Assembly: GCA_021849295.1 (NCBI GenBank)
Contig: JAJZTA010000002.1
Span: 1 to 51,988, forward strand
Origin: Pseudomonadota bacterium
GTDB taxonomy: Bacteria > Pseudomonadota > Alphaproteobacteria > Micavibrionales > UBA2020
Length of the DNA stretch: 51,988 bases
Direction: 5' to 3'
In this document: in pieces, positions 16,013-25,642 of the stretch
Layout of the letters: the number at the start of each line of letters is the position of its first letter
Numbering within the stretch: the stretch's first letter is position 1
Made by a program: the position numbers and the translations under genes
Notes under the pieces: generated by a model
Told to the model about the DNA's origin: nothing
Database searches by the model: none
Seen by the model: the letters and a program-made list of their open reading frames with translations, nothing else

Positions 16013-17476
16013 ATGTTTGAAATTCTTAACGCAGCGGAGATGAAAGCAGCGGAAGCGCACGCCATGGAGCAAGGCGTTTCCGGCATCGAGATGATGACGG
16101 CCGCCGGCAGGGCGGCGGCGGAAACGATCGCCCAAAGCTTCAAGCCCCGCCCCGTGCTCGTCCTTTGCGGGCCCGGCAACAACGGCGGCGACGGCTTCAT
16201 CGTCGCGCAGCATCTCAATGAGATGGGCTGGACGGTGCGCGTCGCCTGCCTGGTAAAGCGCAACGCCCTCAAGGGCGATGCCGTCCTCGCGGCGCAAAAA
16301 TGGAGCGGCGAAATCGAAGGACTGGATTCGAACCTTTCCGTCCATAAAACGGGACTTATCGTCGATGCGGTCTTCGGCACGGGATTCGACCGCACGCTCG
16401 CGCCCGAGCTGGCCATCCTGTTCGACAAAATCCGCACGCGCAAAATTCCCGTCGCGGCGATCGATATTCCCAGCGGCGTCAACGCCACAACCGGCGCGGC
16501 CGATGTCGGCGCGCTCAAGGCCCGCCTGACCGTCACCTTCTGCCGCAAAAAATACGGGCATGTGCTGCTGCCCGGTAAAAACCTGTGCGGCATGGTCAGC
16601 GTCGCCGACATCGGCATTACCGACGATATGATCGCCGCGGAAAAAACGCATTGTTTTGAAAACGCGCCCGCCCTGTGGCTGAAGCACTTCCCGCGCCCCG
16701 ATGCCGAAAGCCACAAATATACGCGCGGCCACGCGCTCGTCTACGGCGGCGAAAAGCGCACCGGCGCCGCCTGCCTCGCCGCCGCCGCCGCGCAAAAAGC
16801 CGGCGCGGGCCTTGTCACCATCGCCGCCCCCGAAAAAGCATGGGCGGTTTACAGCAGCTACCGCGCCAGCCTGATGGTCGATGAATGCGACGACCTCGAA
16901 ACATGGAAAGCCCTGCTGCGCGACGAACGCAAAAACGCGATATTGCTCGGCCCCGGCGCAGGCGTTGACGACAGGCTGCGCGATGCCGTGAGCGCCACGC
17001 TCTCCATCAACAAATCGGGCGTGCTGGATGCGGACGTTTTTTCCGCCTATAAGGACGCGCCGCAGGAGCTTTTTGCCAAATTGTCGCCGCAATACGTTCT
17101 GACCCCGCATGAGGGAGAATTCGAGAAACTGTTCGGCATACTGGAGGGCAGCAAACCAGAACGCGCCCTGAAAGCCGCGAAAACCGCAGGCGCCGTCATT
17201 CTGCTCAAAGGCTCCGATACCGTCATCGCCGCACCGGATGGCACAACCGTCATCAACACCAACGCCCCGCAGACCCTTGCCACAGCCGGATCCGGAGACG
17301 TCCTGGCAGGATTGATCACCGGACTCATCGCACAGGGGATGCCGCCCTTTATGGCAGCCTGCGCCGGGGTCTGGCTGCATGGAGAGTCAGCCAAAATATA
17401 TGGTTTAGGGCTGACGGCTGAGGATATTATTTCTCATATTTCACAATCACTTAGTTCTCTGTTTAAACGTGCATGA
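16013..17476 (+). CDS. nnrD: Bifunctional NAD(P)H-hydrate epimerase / ADP-dependent dehydratase
   Basis: Repairs damaged NAD(P)HX: the N-terminal YjeF_N/NnrE domain (about residues 1-215, with LCGPGNNGGDGF and DAVFGTGFDR) epimerises the R form, and the C-terminal ribokinase-like NnrD domain (about 235-487) dehydrates the S form using ADP. In the C-terminal domain YTRGHALVYGG, LTPHEGEFEKLFG and ATAGSGDVLAGLI (the nucleotide-binding GSGD block) are clear. The 487-residue length is normal for the fused form. It is also called nnr or yjeF. Confidence 0.93.
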   Translation: MFEILNAAEMKAAEAHAMEQGVSGIEMMTAAGRAAAETIAQSFKPRPVLVLCGPGNNGGDGFIVAQHLNEMGWTVRVACLVKRNALKGDAVLAAQKWSGEIEGLDSNLSVHKTGLIVDAVFGTGFDRTLAPELAILFDKIRTRKIPVAAIDIPSGVNATTGAADVGALKARLTVTFCRKKYGHVLLPGKNLCGMVSVADIGITDDMIAAEKTHCFENAPALWLKHFPRPDAESHKYTRGHALVYGGEKRTGAACLAAAAAQKAGAGLVTIAAPEKAWAVYSSYRASLMVDECDDLETWKALLRDERKNAILLGPGAGVDDRLRDAVSATLSINKSGVLDADVFSAYKDAPQELFAKLSPQYVLTPHEGEFEKLFGILEGSKPERALKAAKTAGAVILLKGSDTVIAAPDGTTVINTNAPQTLATAGSGDVLAGLITGLIAQGMPPFMAACAGVWLHGESAKIYGLGLTAEDIISHISQSLSSLFKRA

Positions 17477-17520
17477 ATTCTACATAAAATTTTAAATAAA
17501 TGTCTGAAAACCGAAAAATA

Positions 17521-17529
17521 TGTTATACT
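17521..17529 (+). promoter_or_regulatory. Extended -10 promoter element before the lysozyme-like gene
   Basis: TGTTATACT is an extended -10 (TGn plus TATACT) in an AT-rich gap. Transcription would begin near 17536, 28 bases before the ATG at 17564. No good -35 is seen at the usual spacing, which extended -10 promoters can lack. Confidence 0.35.
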
Positions 17530-17563
17530 GACAAGATACGGCGTACGTGGGGTATGTTAGCTT

Positions 17564-19663
17564 ATGCAGGATAGAGACAGGAACGGGAATCGCAAATCTC
17601 CCGCGGGGACGAAACTGACGTTCCCCGAGGCGCGTTCGTATCTCCTTATCGTCGCTATCGTGACGTCGCTCTTTTTCATTGCCAACAACACAACTTTCGG
17701 CGCGACCGGCTTCGGCACAGGTATCGGCACGGGCTTCGGCACAAGCGGTGGCGGCACGCAAAACTGTAACAATCAAACAACCAACGGCCCCGGCCCCTCC
17801 TCACAGCCGGCCGGAGCGACCGCCAACACGCCCAACGCCATTGTTCACGGCACCGGGCAAAGCTGCCCCAACCCCGGCAACCATTGTAAACCCGCGTCTG
17901 GTTGCGGCGGCGGCAGCGGATGCACCGGCGATTTCTTCTACGCCCTCGGCTCGGCCGAAAGCAACGACAGCTACTCCACTTGTAACACTGCCAACCCGCC
18001 GTGTTGCGGATGGATACAATTCTGCGGCTCGAACCTGACGACGGCAAAAAGCGCACCCTTTTGTAGCGCCACGGGCGTATTCGGGATGGTCGGTTATCAA
18101 TCAGCCACATACAACTTCAACAACAATGTAGGCTCCTGCCAGGACAAGGCCATCATCAGCTACACGCAAGGCAACTGGAACACGCTTCTGGCCATAGGCA
18201 TGGGGGCCTACCTCTGCAAACCTATTGTCATCAATGGCGTGACCTACAACATCACGCAGGGCGGTCTGCTGGGCGCGGCGAACCTCTGCGGGCCCGGCAA
18301 CGTGAAAGCATGGATCCAGAGCGGCATCAACGGTACGGACATGTATGGAACGTCATGCTCGCAGTACTTCCTTGACTTCAACGCGACCTACATCCCGACA
18401 AACGTATCGTGGTCCGACCAGACCTGCCCCGTCCAGAACCCGTCCTGCCCGACGAATTCGCCGCCGCCGCCGCCGCCGCCGAAGAACAACTACACCGGCC
18501 CTTGCGGCGATCCCGTGCTGACGGGGAACTTCGCGAAAGATCCCTGCGGTCTGGCGAAACCGCCCACTGCGAATTTCCCGACGTATATAAATAACTGGTG
18601 GAACAGTTCCCTCTTGCCGGCGATGAAGGATATGACGACCCAGCTCTACACGTACCGCATCTGGGAAACGTGGGAACTGGGCCGCATGATGGATGCCGTC
18701 GATGCCACGCGCGCCGCACATGCCGAACAGCAGGAACACCTTGCGTCCCATCAGGGCATCACACCGACCCAGTCGGTCTGCGTCGAAGGCTCCGCCGTTA
18801 CCGCCCTCGACCAAACCCAGCTGACCGCAATCCCCCTCACGGAAGGCTTTGTGCAGGACATGGACAGACGTCTGGAGGGTGTCGACGTAAAACAGGCCGG
18901 CAGCCCGCTCACATATGCGCACTTCGGCAGCGCCAACGGCTACGACATAGCCAATCGTTGGGACCAGTATTGCAAGGAATTTCTCGACCTGAAAAGCAAC
19001 GACGGCGTCAACATCTGCCCCGGGAATCCATCGTCCAACGGCCCCGCCATGAACGACGACATCAATGTCGAGGGCTTCCTGCTGCAGGACACGCTCGACT
19101 TGAACAACAAGGATATTTACGCCGGTGCCCAGGCGATGCTGATAAATCTTATCGAGCCGTTTATCCCCGACCGCGTGCCCACAGCCGTTATCAACACGCC
19201 GCAGGGAGAAGAATACATCATCAGGCTGCAACACCTGGAGGCCATCAACAATATCGCCGCGACCGTCGTCGGCGGGATCATTTCGCGCCGCGCCGCACTG
19301 CCCCCCACCGACACGGCGATGGCTGCGAAAATCCTTGAGCTGCGCACCTCCGTGGGGATTCCCGCCTGCACGTCCACTCACCCGCCGGGGACGGCTTGCG
19401 CCTCAGCCACCCCCAGCTATAACGAAATCATGGATGCCATGACGCAAGAACGCTTTTACGACCCCAGATATTTCACGCGGGTGGAAAACGACATAGGCGC
19501 CATCAAGCAGGAACAGGCCAGCATTGACGCCTATACCACGGTTCAAATGCAGGATATATATCAGCTGCAGGAACAGATAAACGCGTTACTGGCAGCCCGC
19601 GCCGCGCTGAAACTAAACGTGCAGGCAAACTCCAACAGTTCAGAGTCGGCTCCGGAGAAATGA
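17564..19663 (+). CDS. Large exported cysteine-rich protein with a lysozyme-like domain
   Basis: A 699-residue protein of unknown role. A hydrophobic segment at about 26-41 acts as signal or anchor, followed by a Gly/Thr-rich low-complexity stretch. Residues about 122-272 resemble the lysozyme/transglycosylase fold seen in phage-type and secretion-associated muramidases: ALGSAESND (candidate catalytic Glu132), GVFGMVGYQ, NITQGGLLGAANLCGPGNVKAW and YGTSCSQYFLDF. A polyproline linker (about 300-306) leads to a long helical region ending in a coil (INALLAARAALKL). Many cysteines fit an oxidising compartment. It is followed 34 bases later by a second exported gene. A link to a cell-wall-crossing machine such as type IV secretion is only a guess. 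Confidence 0.6.
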   Translation: MQDRDRNGNRKSPAGTKLTFPEARSYLLIVAIVTSLFFIANNTTFGATGFGTGIGTGFGTSGGGTQNCNNQTTNGPGPSSQPAGATANTPNAIVHGTGQSCPNPGNHCKPASGCGGGSGCTGDFFYALGSAESNDSYSTCNTANPPCCGWIQFCGSNLTTAKSAPFCSATGVFGMVGYQSATYNFNNNVGSCQDKAIISYTQGNWNTLLAIGMGAYLCKPIVINGVTYNITQGGLLGAANLCGPGNVKAWIQSGINGTDMYGTSCSQYFLDFNATYIPTNVSWSDQTCPVQNPSCPTNSPPPPPPPKNNYTGPCGDPVLTGNFAKDPCGLAKPPTANFPTYINNWWNSSLLPAMKDMTTQLYTYRIWETWELGRMMDAVDATRAAHAEQQEHLASHQGITPTQSVCVEGSAVTALDQTQLTAIPLTEGFVQDMDRRLEGVDVKQAGSPLTYAHFGSANGYDIANRWDQYCKEFLDLKSNDGVNICPGNPSSNGPAMNDDINVEGFLLQDTLDLNNKDIYAGAQAMLINLIEPFIPDRVPTAVINTPQGEEYIIRLQHLEAINNIAATVVGGIISRRAALPPTDTAMAAKILELRTSVGIPACTSTHPPGTACASATPSYNEIMDAMTQERFYDPRYFTRVENDIGAIKQEQASIDAYTTVQMQDIYQLQEQINALLAARAALKLNVQANSNSSESAPEK

Positions 19664-19697
19664 CGTCCCCCGTCAGAATGGAAAGGTAATAAATTCG

Positions 19698-20555
19698 ATG
19701 ACCGGAAAAGGAACAGGCAAAGATATGTTTTTCAAGAGCGCGCGGATTGCGCTTGTTTTATCCTTGTCCTTCATCTGCCTTATGATGCCGCAGCAGGACG
19801 CGCGCGCGCAGTATAATGACAATAATGTCGGGAACTCTATAAGTCCACATGATGCAGAGCAGGCGTTCGGTCCGGACTGGCGCGAGGTGCTGCAACGCTA
19901 CAAGGCAGCGGATGAAAAATTTTACAAAGAGCAGCAAGACAGGCTGAACAGTTCAAAACGGGTTCTGTTCTACGCAAAAAAGAAAAAGAACCTGTTTAAG
20001 ATGATGATGGACGATTCGTCTCTGGCGCCCGGTCTCGGGTTCGCATTTGCCACGCAACAGGAAGTTAAAAACTATCTGATCGCACATCCGAATTCCGGCG
20101 TGGATCCGTCCCTTCACGTCTACATCGGTAAAAACGAGGATCCGGAGAACTACGAGAACCTTGTATTCGTGGAAATACGCGGCCCCCTTTTCTGCAGCCC
20201 CCACGGTTGCCAGATAACAATTTATGTCGGCCGCAAGGGGCAATACAGGGCCGCAATGCATTATATCGGCGACAACAACATCAACGTTTCAAGGAAAGAC
20301 GGGAAAATATCTCTGTTCTTTGATCCGCAGGCGCAAATAACGCCTGTCGAGTGGGTTCTGCAGGGCGACAAGTTCGTGAAAAATACGCCCCCGCCTTCCG
20401 CCTTGCAATCCCCCGAATACCTGAAGTGGCAGCATGAACAGGAGTTGAAGAAGGAACAAGAGCGTAAAAGGGAGCAGGAAGAAAACCCCGCTCCGTCTCC
20501 GGACAACGAGACGCCATCCGGACCAGCCCCGTCAAACGATACGATCATTCCGTAG
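19698..20555 (+). CDS. Exported protein of unknown function, paired with the lysozyme-like gene
   Basis: A 285-residue product with a signal peptide (ALVLSLSFICLMM, cleavage near ARAQY). The mature part has a helical N-terminal region, a short Lys-rich stretch (AKKKKNLFK), a beta-rich middle domain with a cysteine pair in LFCSPHGCQITIY, and a charged, Pro-rich C-terminal tail. No family is recognised. An inner ATG at 19725 (MFFKSARIAL) gives a more ordinary signal peptide and is an equally good start. It probably shares a transcript with 17564-19663. It converges with nlpD, 14 bases apart. Confidence 0.6.
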   Translation: MTGKGTGKDMFFKSARIALVLSLSFICLMMPQQDARAQYNDNNVGNSISPHDAEQAFGPDWREVLQRYKAADEKFYKEQQDRLNSSKRVLFYAKKKKNLFKMMMDDSSLAPGLGFAFATQQEVKNYLIAHPNSGVDPSLHVYIGKNEDPENYENLVFVEIRGPLFCSPHGCQITIYVGRKGQYRAAMHYIGDNNINVSRKDGKISLFFDPQAQITPVEWVLQGDKFVKNTPPPSALQSPEYLKWQHEQELKKEQERKREQEENPAPSPDNETPSGPAPSNDTIIP

Positions 20556-20569
20556 ACGCCGGGGAAGAA

Positions 20570-21481
20570 TTACTTTAGATAGCTCAGGGGATTGTATGCT
20601 CTGGAGCCGCGACGGATTTCAAAATGAAGTTGCGATGCCGAAACAGTTCCTGTTGAACCGACTGTTCCGATCACTTCTCCCTTGCGCACTGTCATGCCTT
20701 TTCTGGCCCGGATAGCGGCCAAATGGGCGTAGGCTGTCATCATGCCGCCGCCGTGACGTATCAGCACCAAATTCCCGTAGCTTTTCAAGGCATCCCCGAC
20801 ATAGGCGACAACGCCACTCGCCGCGGCCGCCACGGGTGTGCCGCGCGGCGCGGCAATATTGATGCCGTCATTATAAAGTCCGCCGCCCTTGGAGCCATAA
20901 CCGGAAATAATCCTGCCCCTCACAGGCCAGATAAAAACCGACGGGCTGCGCCTTGCGTAGCGTTCATAAACCACATGGTCTCTGTGCCGCACATACTCCG
21001 GTTCCCTTTTCACGGGGCGCGGGCGCCATGTTTCGGCGATGCGCTCATGCACACGCTGCCCCTGCACGATAAAGGGTATGCGCAAGAGTTCTCCGGAGTG
21101 CAATATATAAGGTGCGCGCATATCATTGACAGCGACCATTTGCGACATGGAAACGTTAAACATGTTGGCGATACTGTATAACGTATCGCCGTGCCGCACA
21201 TGGTAATCAACGGGCGCAGGCAACTTCAGGCGCATGCCCGCATGAAGCGCATAAGGCGGTTGCAGATTGTTCAGATCGATAATGCCACGCAGCGGCAAAC
21301 GGTAGCGGCGCGCAATGTCCCACAAATCGTCCTGCGCACTGACCATGATGGCGCCGTTGGGCGCATCGGAACGCAAGCCCAGATTGATGACCGGAGCGAT
21401 CCGGTGCGGAGCGCTGTCGCACCCCGTCAGGCACAAGGCGAGAACAATGGCGATGGCTGAGGAAAAACGTGCGCAGCGCAT
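20570..21481 (-). CDS. nlpD: NlpD-like LysM/M23 lipoprotein, catalytically degenerate
   Basis: A 303-residue lipoprotein: lipobox LCLTGC with the lipidated Cys at residue 21, two LysM peptidoglycan-binding repeats (about 46-89 and 93-137, the second VRHGDTLYSIANMFNVS), and a C-terminal M23 (LytM) domain. The zinc site of active M23 enzymes is lost: the usual His/Asp pair reads NDGINI and the HxH motif reads QLHFE. The same loss is known in E. coli NlpD, which activates amidases rather than cutting wall itself. The ATG at 21481, one base after the pcm stop, was chosen. The order surE-pcm-nlpD supports the name. Confidence 0.85.
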   Translation of the reverse strand: MRCARFSSAIAIVLALCLTGCDSAPHRIAPVINLGLRSDAPNGAIMVSAQDDLWDIARRYRLPLRGIIDLNNLQPPYALHAGMRLKLPAPVDYHVRHGDTLYSIANMFNVSMSQMVAVNDMRAPYILHSGELLRIPFIVQGQRVHERIAETWRPRPVKREPEYVRHRDHVVYERYARRSPSVFIWPVRGRIISGYGSKGGGLYNDGINIAAPRGTPVAAAASGVVAYVGDALKSYGNLVLIRHGGGMMTAYAHLAAIRARKGMTVRKGEVIGTVGSTGTVSASQLHFEIRRGSRAYNPLSYLK

Positions 21482-21482
21482 G

Positions 21483-22190
21483 TCAGTTCTGGAAGGCAAA
21501 GGAATCTGCGGCAAAGCTATAAGGGTCCGGCTGCTCCTGGGGCGCCGTTTGATTCCGCGCGATGTCCGGCAGCAGCGGCACAAAGCGCACCGGCATCAGC
21601 TGCTCACATGCATACCCGTCTTCCTGCCGCGTGATGCGGTAGATAAACTGGTTGGATTTGTCACGCCCCATAGGGATGATCAGAATGCCGCCGACAGACA
21701 GTTGTTCCAACAAAGGTTCCGGTGGTTCCAACGCGGCTGCGGCCGTTACGATAACACGGTCGAAAGGCGCCTGCTCTATCCACCCTTTCATGCCGTCCGC
21801 CGCCTTACAGGTGATGTTGCGCACGCGCAAATCGGTCAAACGCTTCTCCGCCGTCTGCAACAACGGGCGGTGGCGCTCGATGCTGTAAACGCGGCGGCAG
21901 AGTTTTGAAAGGATGGCGGCCTGATAGCCGGATCCGGTGCCGATTTCCAGCACTTTATGGCGGTCGTTGACTTTCAGCGCCTGCGTCATGCTGGCGACGA
22001 CCAAGGGCTGGCTGATGGTCTGTCCGCAGTCGATCGGCAGGGCAATATCCTCGTAGGCCTGATCGTGGAATATCGGCGGAATGAAAGCCTCGCGCGGCAC
22101 GCGCTCGATGGCTCCCAAAACGGCCGTGTCCGTAATCCCCGCCTTGCGGAGCTTCATGATCAGGCGGATCTTGCGCGCCAGCAGGCTCAT
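21483..22190 (-). CDS. pcm: Protein-L-isoaspartate O-methyltransferase
   Basis: SAM-dependent repair enzyme that methylates L-isoaspartyl residues in aged proteins. The product has 235 residues. Family motifs are REAFIPPIFHDQAYEDIALPI, GQTISQPLVVASM and the SAM-binding LEIGTGSGYQAAIL, then GGILIIPMG. The start overlaps the end of surE by four bases (ATGA), so translation is coupled. This is the usual surE-pcm pair. Confidence 0.95.
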   Translation of the reverse strand: MSLLARKIRLIMKLRKAGITDTAVLGAIERVPREAFIPPIFHDQAYEDIALPIDCGQTISQPLVVASMTQALKVNDRHKVLEIGTGSGYQAAILSKLCRRVYSIERHRPLLQTAEKRLTDLRVRNITCKAADGMKGWIEQAPFDRVIVTAAAALEPPEPLLEQLSVGGILIIPMGRDKSNQFIYRITRQEDGYACEQLMPVRFVPLLPDIARNQTAPQEQPDPYSFAADSFAFQN

Positions 22191-22975
22191 TTGAATACTT
22201 TCCCCAGAAATTCAAGCGTCGGATGATGCGTCAGGTTCAAAGACAGCGGCGTGATCGTCACATGTCCTGACTTCAGCGAGCCGACGTCGATCGTTTCATC
22301 AAGCTCGTTGCGCTTCGGCGGCGCGCCGACCCAATAATAAGGCCGCCCGCGCGGGTCGATCTTCTCGACCATGTCCTGATCCTCGATGCTGTAGTGCCCC
22401 TGCGGACGCACACGGATTTCCGGCGTCACGCCCGTTCTGTGCATCGGCACGTTCACGCTCATCAGAACGTTGTCTTCCCATTCCTTGCCTTCAAATGCCT
22501 TCAGAATTTGCGGCACGTATTTGCGCGCGAGGTCCCACTCCGGATGCCCTCCATGCTCGTCGAAATCCTGGCTGAACGCGATGGATGGCACCCCCATCAG
22601 CGTCGCCTCGATCGCCGCCGCAATGGTGCCGGAATAAGTCACGTCGTCGGCGGTGTTCTGGCCATGATTAATTCCGGATAAAACGATATCCGGCTGGAAT
22701 TCCTTCATAATCATCTGGCAGCCGACAAGAACCGAATCGGTCGGCGTGCCGTAGACCGAAATATGATTTTCGTTATACCTCTTGACGCGCAGCGGCATGT
22801 GGATGGTGAGCGAATGCCCCGCCGCCGACTGCTGGTTTTCCGGCGCGACCACCCAGACATGCGGGGTCAGTTTGCGCACGATTTCCTCAAGCACCTTGAT
22901 GCCGTCGGAGTGGATGCCGTCGTCGTTGGAAATGAGGATCCGCGCCTCGGACAGTTTTGTCGGGAATTTAAGCAT
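22187..22975 (-). CDS. surE: 5'-nucleotidase SurE
   Basis: Metal-dependent nucleotidase and exopolyphosphatase linked to stationary-phase survival. The product has 262 residues, typical. The metal site is seen in [13 protein letters not shown], and [18 protein letters not shown] is the other conserved block. The start overlaps the last eight bases of serS (ATGCTTAA), indicating coupling. It may cooperate with the neighbouring pcm in stress survival, as proposed for E. coli. Confidence 0.95.
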   Translation of the reverse strand: MLKFPTKLSEARILISNDDGIHSDGIKVLEEIVRKLTPHVWVVAPENQQSAAGHSLTIHMPLRVKRYNENHISVYGTPTDSVLVGCQMIMKEFQPDIVLSGINHGQNTADDVTYSGTIAAAIEATLMGVPSIAFSQDFDEHGGHPEWDLARKYVPQILKAFEGKEWEDNVLMSVNVPMHRTGVTPEIRVRPQGHYSIEDQDMVEKIDPRGRPYYWVGAPPKRNELDETIDVGSLKSGHVTITPLSLNLTHHPTLEFLGKVFK

Positions 22976-24266
22976 TGGCTACCTTTCCTTTTTTGGCCAC
23001 CGGCTCCAGCTTTGTGATGCCGCCCATATAGGGCTTCAGCGCGCCAGGAATAACGACGCTGCCGTCCGGCTGCTGATAATTCTCCAGAACGGCGATCAGC
23101 GCGCGGCCGACCGCGACGCCGGAACCGTTCAGCGTATGTACATATGTGGTGTTCTTGTCGCCCGCGGATTTATACCGCGCCATCATGCGCCGCGCCTGAA
23201 AATCGCCGCAGTTGGAACAGCTCGAAATCTCGCGGTAGGCGTTCTGCCCCGGCAGCCAGACCTCGATGTCATAGGTCTTCTGCGCCGAAAAGCCCATATC
23301 GCCTGTGCACAGCACCATGGTGCGGAACGGCAGATCGAGTTTTTTGAGGATATTCTCGGCACAAGCGGTCATGCGCTCGTGCTCGTCTTTGGACTGATCC
23401 GCCGCCGTAATACTGACGAGTTCAACTTTATAAAACTGGTGCTGGCGGATCATACCGCGCGTATCCTTGCCGGCCGCGCCCGCCTCGGAGCGGAAGCACG
23501 GCGTCAGCGACGTCAGGCGCAACGGCAACTCGCCGATATCGAGGATGGATTCCCGCGCCGTGTTGGTGAGCGAGATTTCCGACGTCGAAACCAGATAATG
23601 ACCGGATGTCGTTTTAAACATGTCTTCTTCGAACTTCGGCAACTGCCCCGTGCCGAACAAGGCCTCCGGACGTACCAGCAGCGGCACTTCCAGTTCCATA
23701 TACCCATGCTCCTGCGTGTGCGTGTCGAGCATAAACTGGGCTAATGCCCGCTCAAGCCGTGCGACGCCGCTTTTCAGCAGCACGAAGCGCGAACCGGACA
23801 TCTTCGCCGCCGTTTCGAAGTCCATGCCGCCGAGCGCTTCACCGATGTCGAAATGTTCCTTTGCGCTGTTCATGCGCTTCGGCTCGCCCGTTTTGCGGAT
23901 CTCCTTGTTGGATTTTTCATCCGCGCCGTCCGGCACGCTTTCATCGGGGATATTCGGCAGGCGGCTGATGAAGTCTTTGACTTCGTCGTCGACTTTTTTT
24001 GTCTCTTCTTCGAGCTTCTGCACCTGCTCTTTATAGCCCGCGACTTGCTGCATGATTTCGGAAGCATCGCCGCCCTTGGCTTTGATCGCGCCAATCTGTT
24101 TCGAAGCTTCGTTGCGCTTCGATTGCAGCTCCTGCATCTGCGTCATCAGGGTGCGGCGTTTTTCATCGATCTCGATAATTTTCGCGGTTTGCGGTTCAAG
24201 ACCGCGGCGTTTCCAGCCGGAATCAAAAACGTCGGGCGTTTCCCGAATAAGCTTCAAGTCGAACAT
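22968..24266 (-). CDS. serS: Seryl-tRNA synthetase
   Basis: Class II aminoacyl-tRNA synthetase charging tRNA-Ser. The 432-residue product has the N-terminal antiparallel coiled coil that binds the tRNA long arm (about residues 28-105) and the catalytic core with motif 2 ([24 protein letters not shown] region) and motif 3 ([19 protein letters not shown]). It lies between tatC and surE in the long minus-strand operon. Confidence 0.97.
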   Translation of the reverse strand: MFDLKLIRETPDVFDSGWKRRGLEPQTAKIIEIDEKRRTLMTQMQELQSKRNEASKQIGAIKAKGGDASEIMQQVAGYKEQVQKLEEETKKVDDEVKDFISRLPNIPDESVPDGADEKSNKEIRKTGEPKRMNSAKEHFDIGEALGGMDFETAAKMSGSRFVLLKSGVARLERALAQFMLDTHTQEHGYMELEVPLLVRPEALFGTGQLPKFEEDMFKTTSGHYLVSTSEISLTNTARESILDIGELPLRLTSLTPCFRSEAGAAGKDTRGMIRQHQFYKVELVSITAADQSKDEHERMTACAENILKKLDLPFRTMVLCTGDMGFSAQKTYDIEVWLPGQNAYREISSCSNCGDFQARRMMARYKSAGDKNTTYVHTLNGSGVAVGRALIAVLENYQQPDGSVVIPGALKPYMGGITKLEPVAKKGKVANA

Positions 24267-24308
24267 AGCGTACTCAACAATTATAAGTTGGAAGGTTTCC
24301 CCAAACCT

Positions 24309-25091
24309 TTACTCTTTGAGATTACGCTTTTTTTCAGACAATTTCACCAGAAAAACCGAAATTTCATAGAGGCCCATTAGCGGGATGGCGAGCAGCGTCT
24401 GGCTCATGATATCCGGCGGCGTGAGCACGGCGGCGACGGCGAAAATGGCGACAATGGCATAGCGCCGCTTCTCGACGAGAGCCTTGGAGCTGACGATCCC
24501 GACACGCCCCAGCAAGGTAAGTAAAACAGGCATTTGAAAGCAAATCCCGAAAGCGAAGATGAGCGTCATGACCAGCGACAGATATTGCCCGACCCTTGCT
24601 TCAAGCTGTATCGGCAATCCATTGTTATCTATACCTAACATCTGAAAGCTGGCGAAAAATTTCCACGCCGCGGGAATGACGAGATAATAGACGAACGCCG
24701 CCCCCGTCACGAACAGCACCGGCGTCGCCACCAGATAAGGCAGGAAAGCGCCGCGCTCGTTTTTATAAAGTCCCGGCGCAATAAACCGCCATATCTGCAT
24801 GGCAATAATAGGAAAAGCCAGAATCCCGCCCGCGAACAAGGCCAGTTTTATATAGGTGAAAAACGCCTCCGTCAGGCCGGTATAAATGAGCCTTCTGTTC
24901 TCGCCGTGTAGCACCACCGCCAGCGGCTTGACCAGAAACCTGTAAATCGGCGCGGCGTAATAGTAGCAAATCAGCGTGGCGACGATGTAGGCGAAGAAAC
25001 AGTAGATCAGTCGCTTGCGCAACTCGAGCAGGTGCGCCACCAGCGGCATGGCGGAAACTGTAACACTATTTTCTTTAGAATCTTCAAGCAT
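24309..25091 (-). CDS. tatC: Twin-arginine translocase subunit TatC
   Basis: Core receptor of the Tat pathway, which exports folded proteins with twin-arginine signals. The 260-residue protein has six hydrophobic segments and the family marks MPLVAHLLELRKRL at the N-terminus, FIAPGLYKNER in the first cytoplasmic loop area, and LTPPDIMSQTLLAIPLMGLYE in the C-terminal part. It overlaps tatB by eight bases (ATGCTTGA), so the two are coupled. tatA and tatB lie directly upstream. Confidence 0.97.
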   Translation of the reverse strand: MLEDSKENSVTVSAMPLVAHLLELRKRLIYCFFAYIVATLICYYYAAPIYRFLVKPLAVVLHGENRRLIYTGLTEAFFTYIKLALFAGGILAFPIIAMQIWRFIAPGLYKNERGAFLPYLVATPVLFVTGAAFVYYLVIPAAWKFFASFQMLGIDNNGLPIQLEARVGQYLSLVMTLIFAFGICFQMPVLLTLLGRVGIVSSKALVEKRRYAIVAIFAVAAVLTPPDIMSQTLLAIPLMGLYEISVFLVKLSEKKRNLKE

Positions 25092-25434
25092 CTGCCTGTC
25101 GCTTTTGATTTTCTACATGAGAGTGGCTGGAGGCGCTTTCATTCTTCGCCTCGCCCTTCTCCGGCGCCTTGCTTTCGGCCTCTACGGCGATCTGGCGGTC
25201 GATCTTTTGCTGCAAATCGTCACCGCCCGGCTTGTTGGCGTTGCGGACGATTTCCTCCAGCTCGCCTTCCTCCATAATCTTGTCAAGCGTTCTCTGGATA
25301 TCGGTCGTGTACGACTTGATTTTTCTAATGAATTTTCCCGCCATGTAGAGCGCGCGCGGCAGATCCTTCGGGCCGATCACAACAACGGCCACAAAGACGA
25401 TCAGCAAAAATTCCGGCAAATCAATGCCAAACAA
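25084..25434 (-). CDS. tatB: Twin-arginine translocase subunit TatB
   Basis: Small inner-membrane subunit that forms the Tat receptor with TatC. The 116-residue product has the N-terminal transmembrane helix (FLLIVFVAVVVIGP) followed by an amphipathic helix and a charged, flexible C-terminus. The conserved Glu at position 8 (MFGIDLPEF) marks TatB. The start codon appears to be TTG at 25434-25432, two bases after the tatA stop; no suitable ATG exists, and this start gives the normal N-terminus. A rare start may help keep TatB below TatA. Confidence 0.9.
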   Translation of the reverse strand: MFGIDLPEFLLIVFVAVVVIGPKDLPRALYMAGKFIRKIKSYTTDIQRTLDKIMEEGELEEIVRNANKPGGDDLQQKIDRQIAVEAESKAPEKGEAKNESASSHSHVENQKRQADA

Positions 25435-25436
25435 AG

Positions 25437-25640
25437 TCAGTCTGCCTTGTGATTATTGTCAGCGGGAGTGTTCGGGTTTGGTTTAGGCGGCGCGCCCGGC
25501 TCGTCCTCGCCCTTGAGGCCGCCTTTGAAATTACGCAACCCCTTGCCCAGATCGCCCATGACGCTCGGCAGCTTGCCTGCGCCGAACAGGACGAAAACCA
25601 CGATAACGAGTAAAAGGATATGTCCGAAGCTGAAATCCAT
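25437..25640 (-). CDS. tatA: Twin-arginine translocase subunit TatA
   Basis: Pore-forming Tat subunit of 67 residues: one transmembrane helix ([19 protein letters not shown]), then the amphipathic helix with the family signature [14 protein letters not shown], and a short Pro-rich tail. It starts two bases after the scpB stop. Confidence 0.93.
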   Translation of the reverse strand: MDFSFGHILLLVIVVFVLFGAGKLPSVMGDLGKGLRNFKGGLKGEDEPGAPPKPNPNTPADNNHKAD

Positions 25641-25642
25641 AT

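Noticed and set aside
15998-17380. A 460-codon minus-strand frame opposite nnrD
   Set aside because: Antisense shadow; nnrD is recognised over its whole length.
18460-18482. CCG trinucleotide repeat
   Set aside because: It is the in-frame code for the polyproline linker of the lysozyme-like protein, not a separate element.
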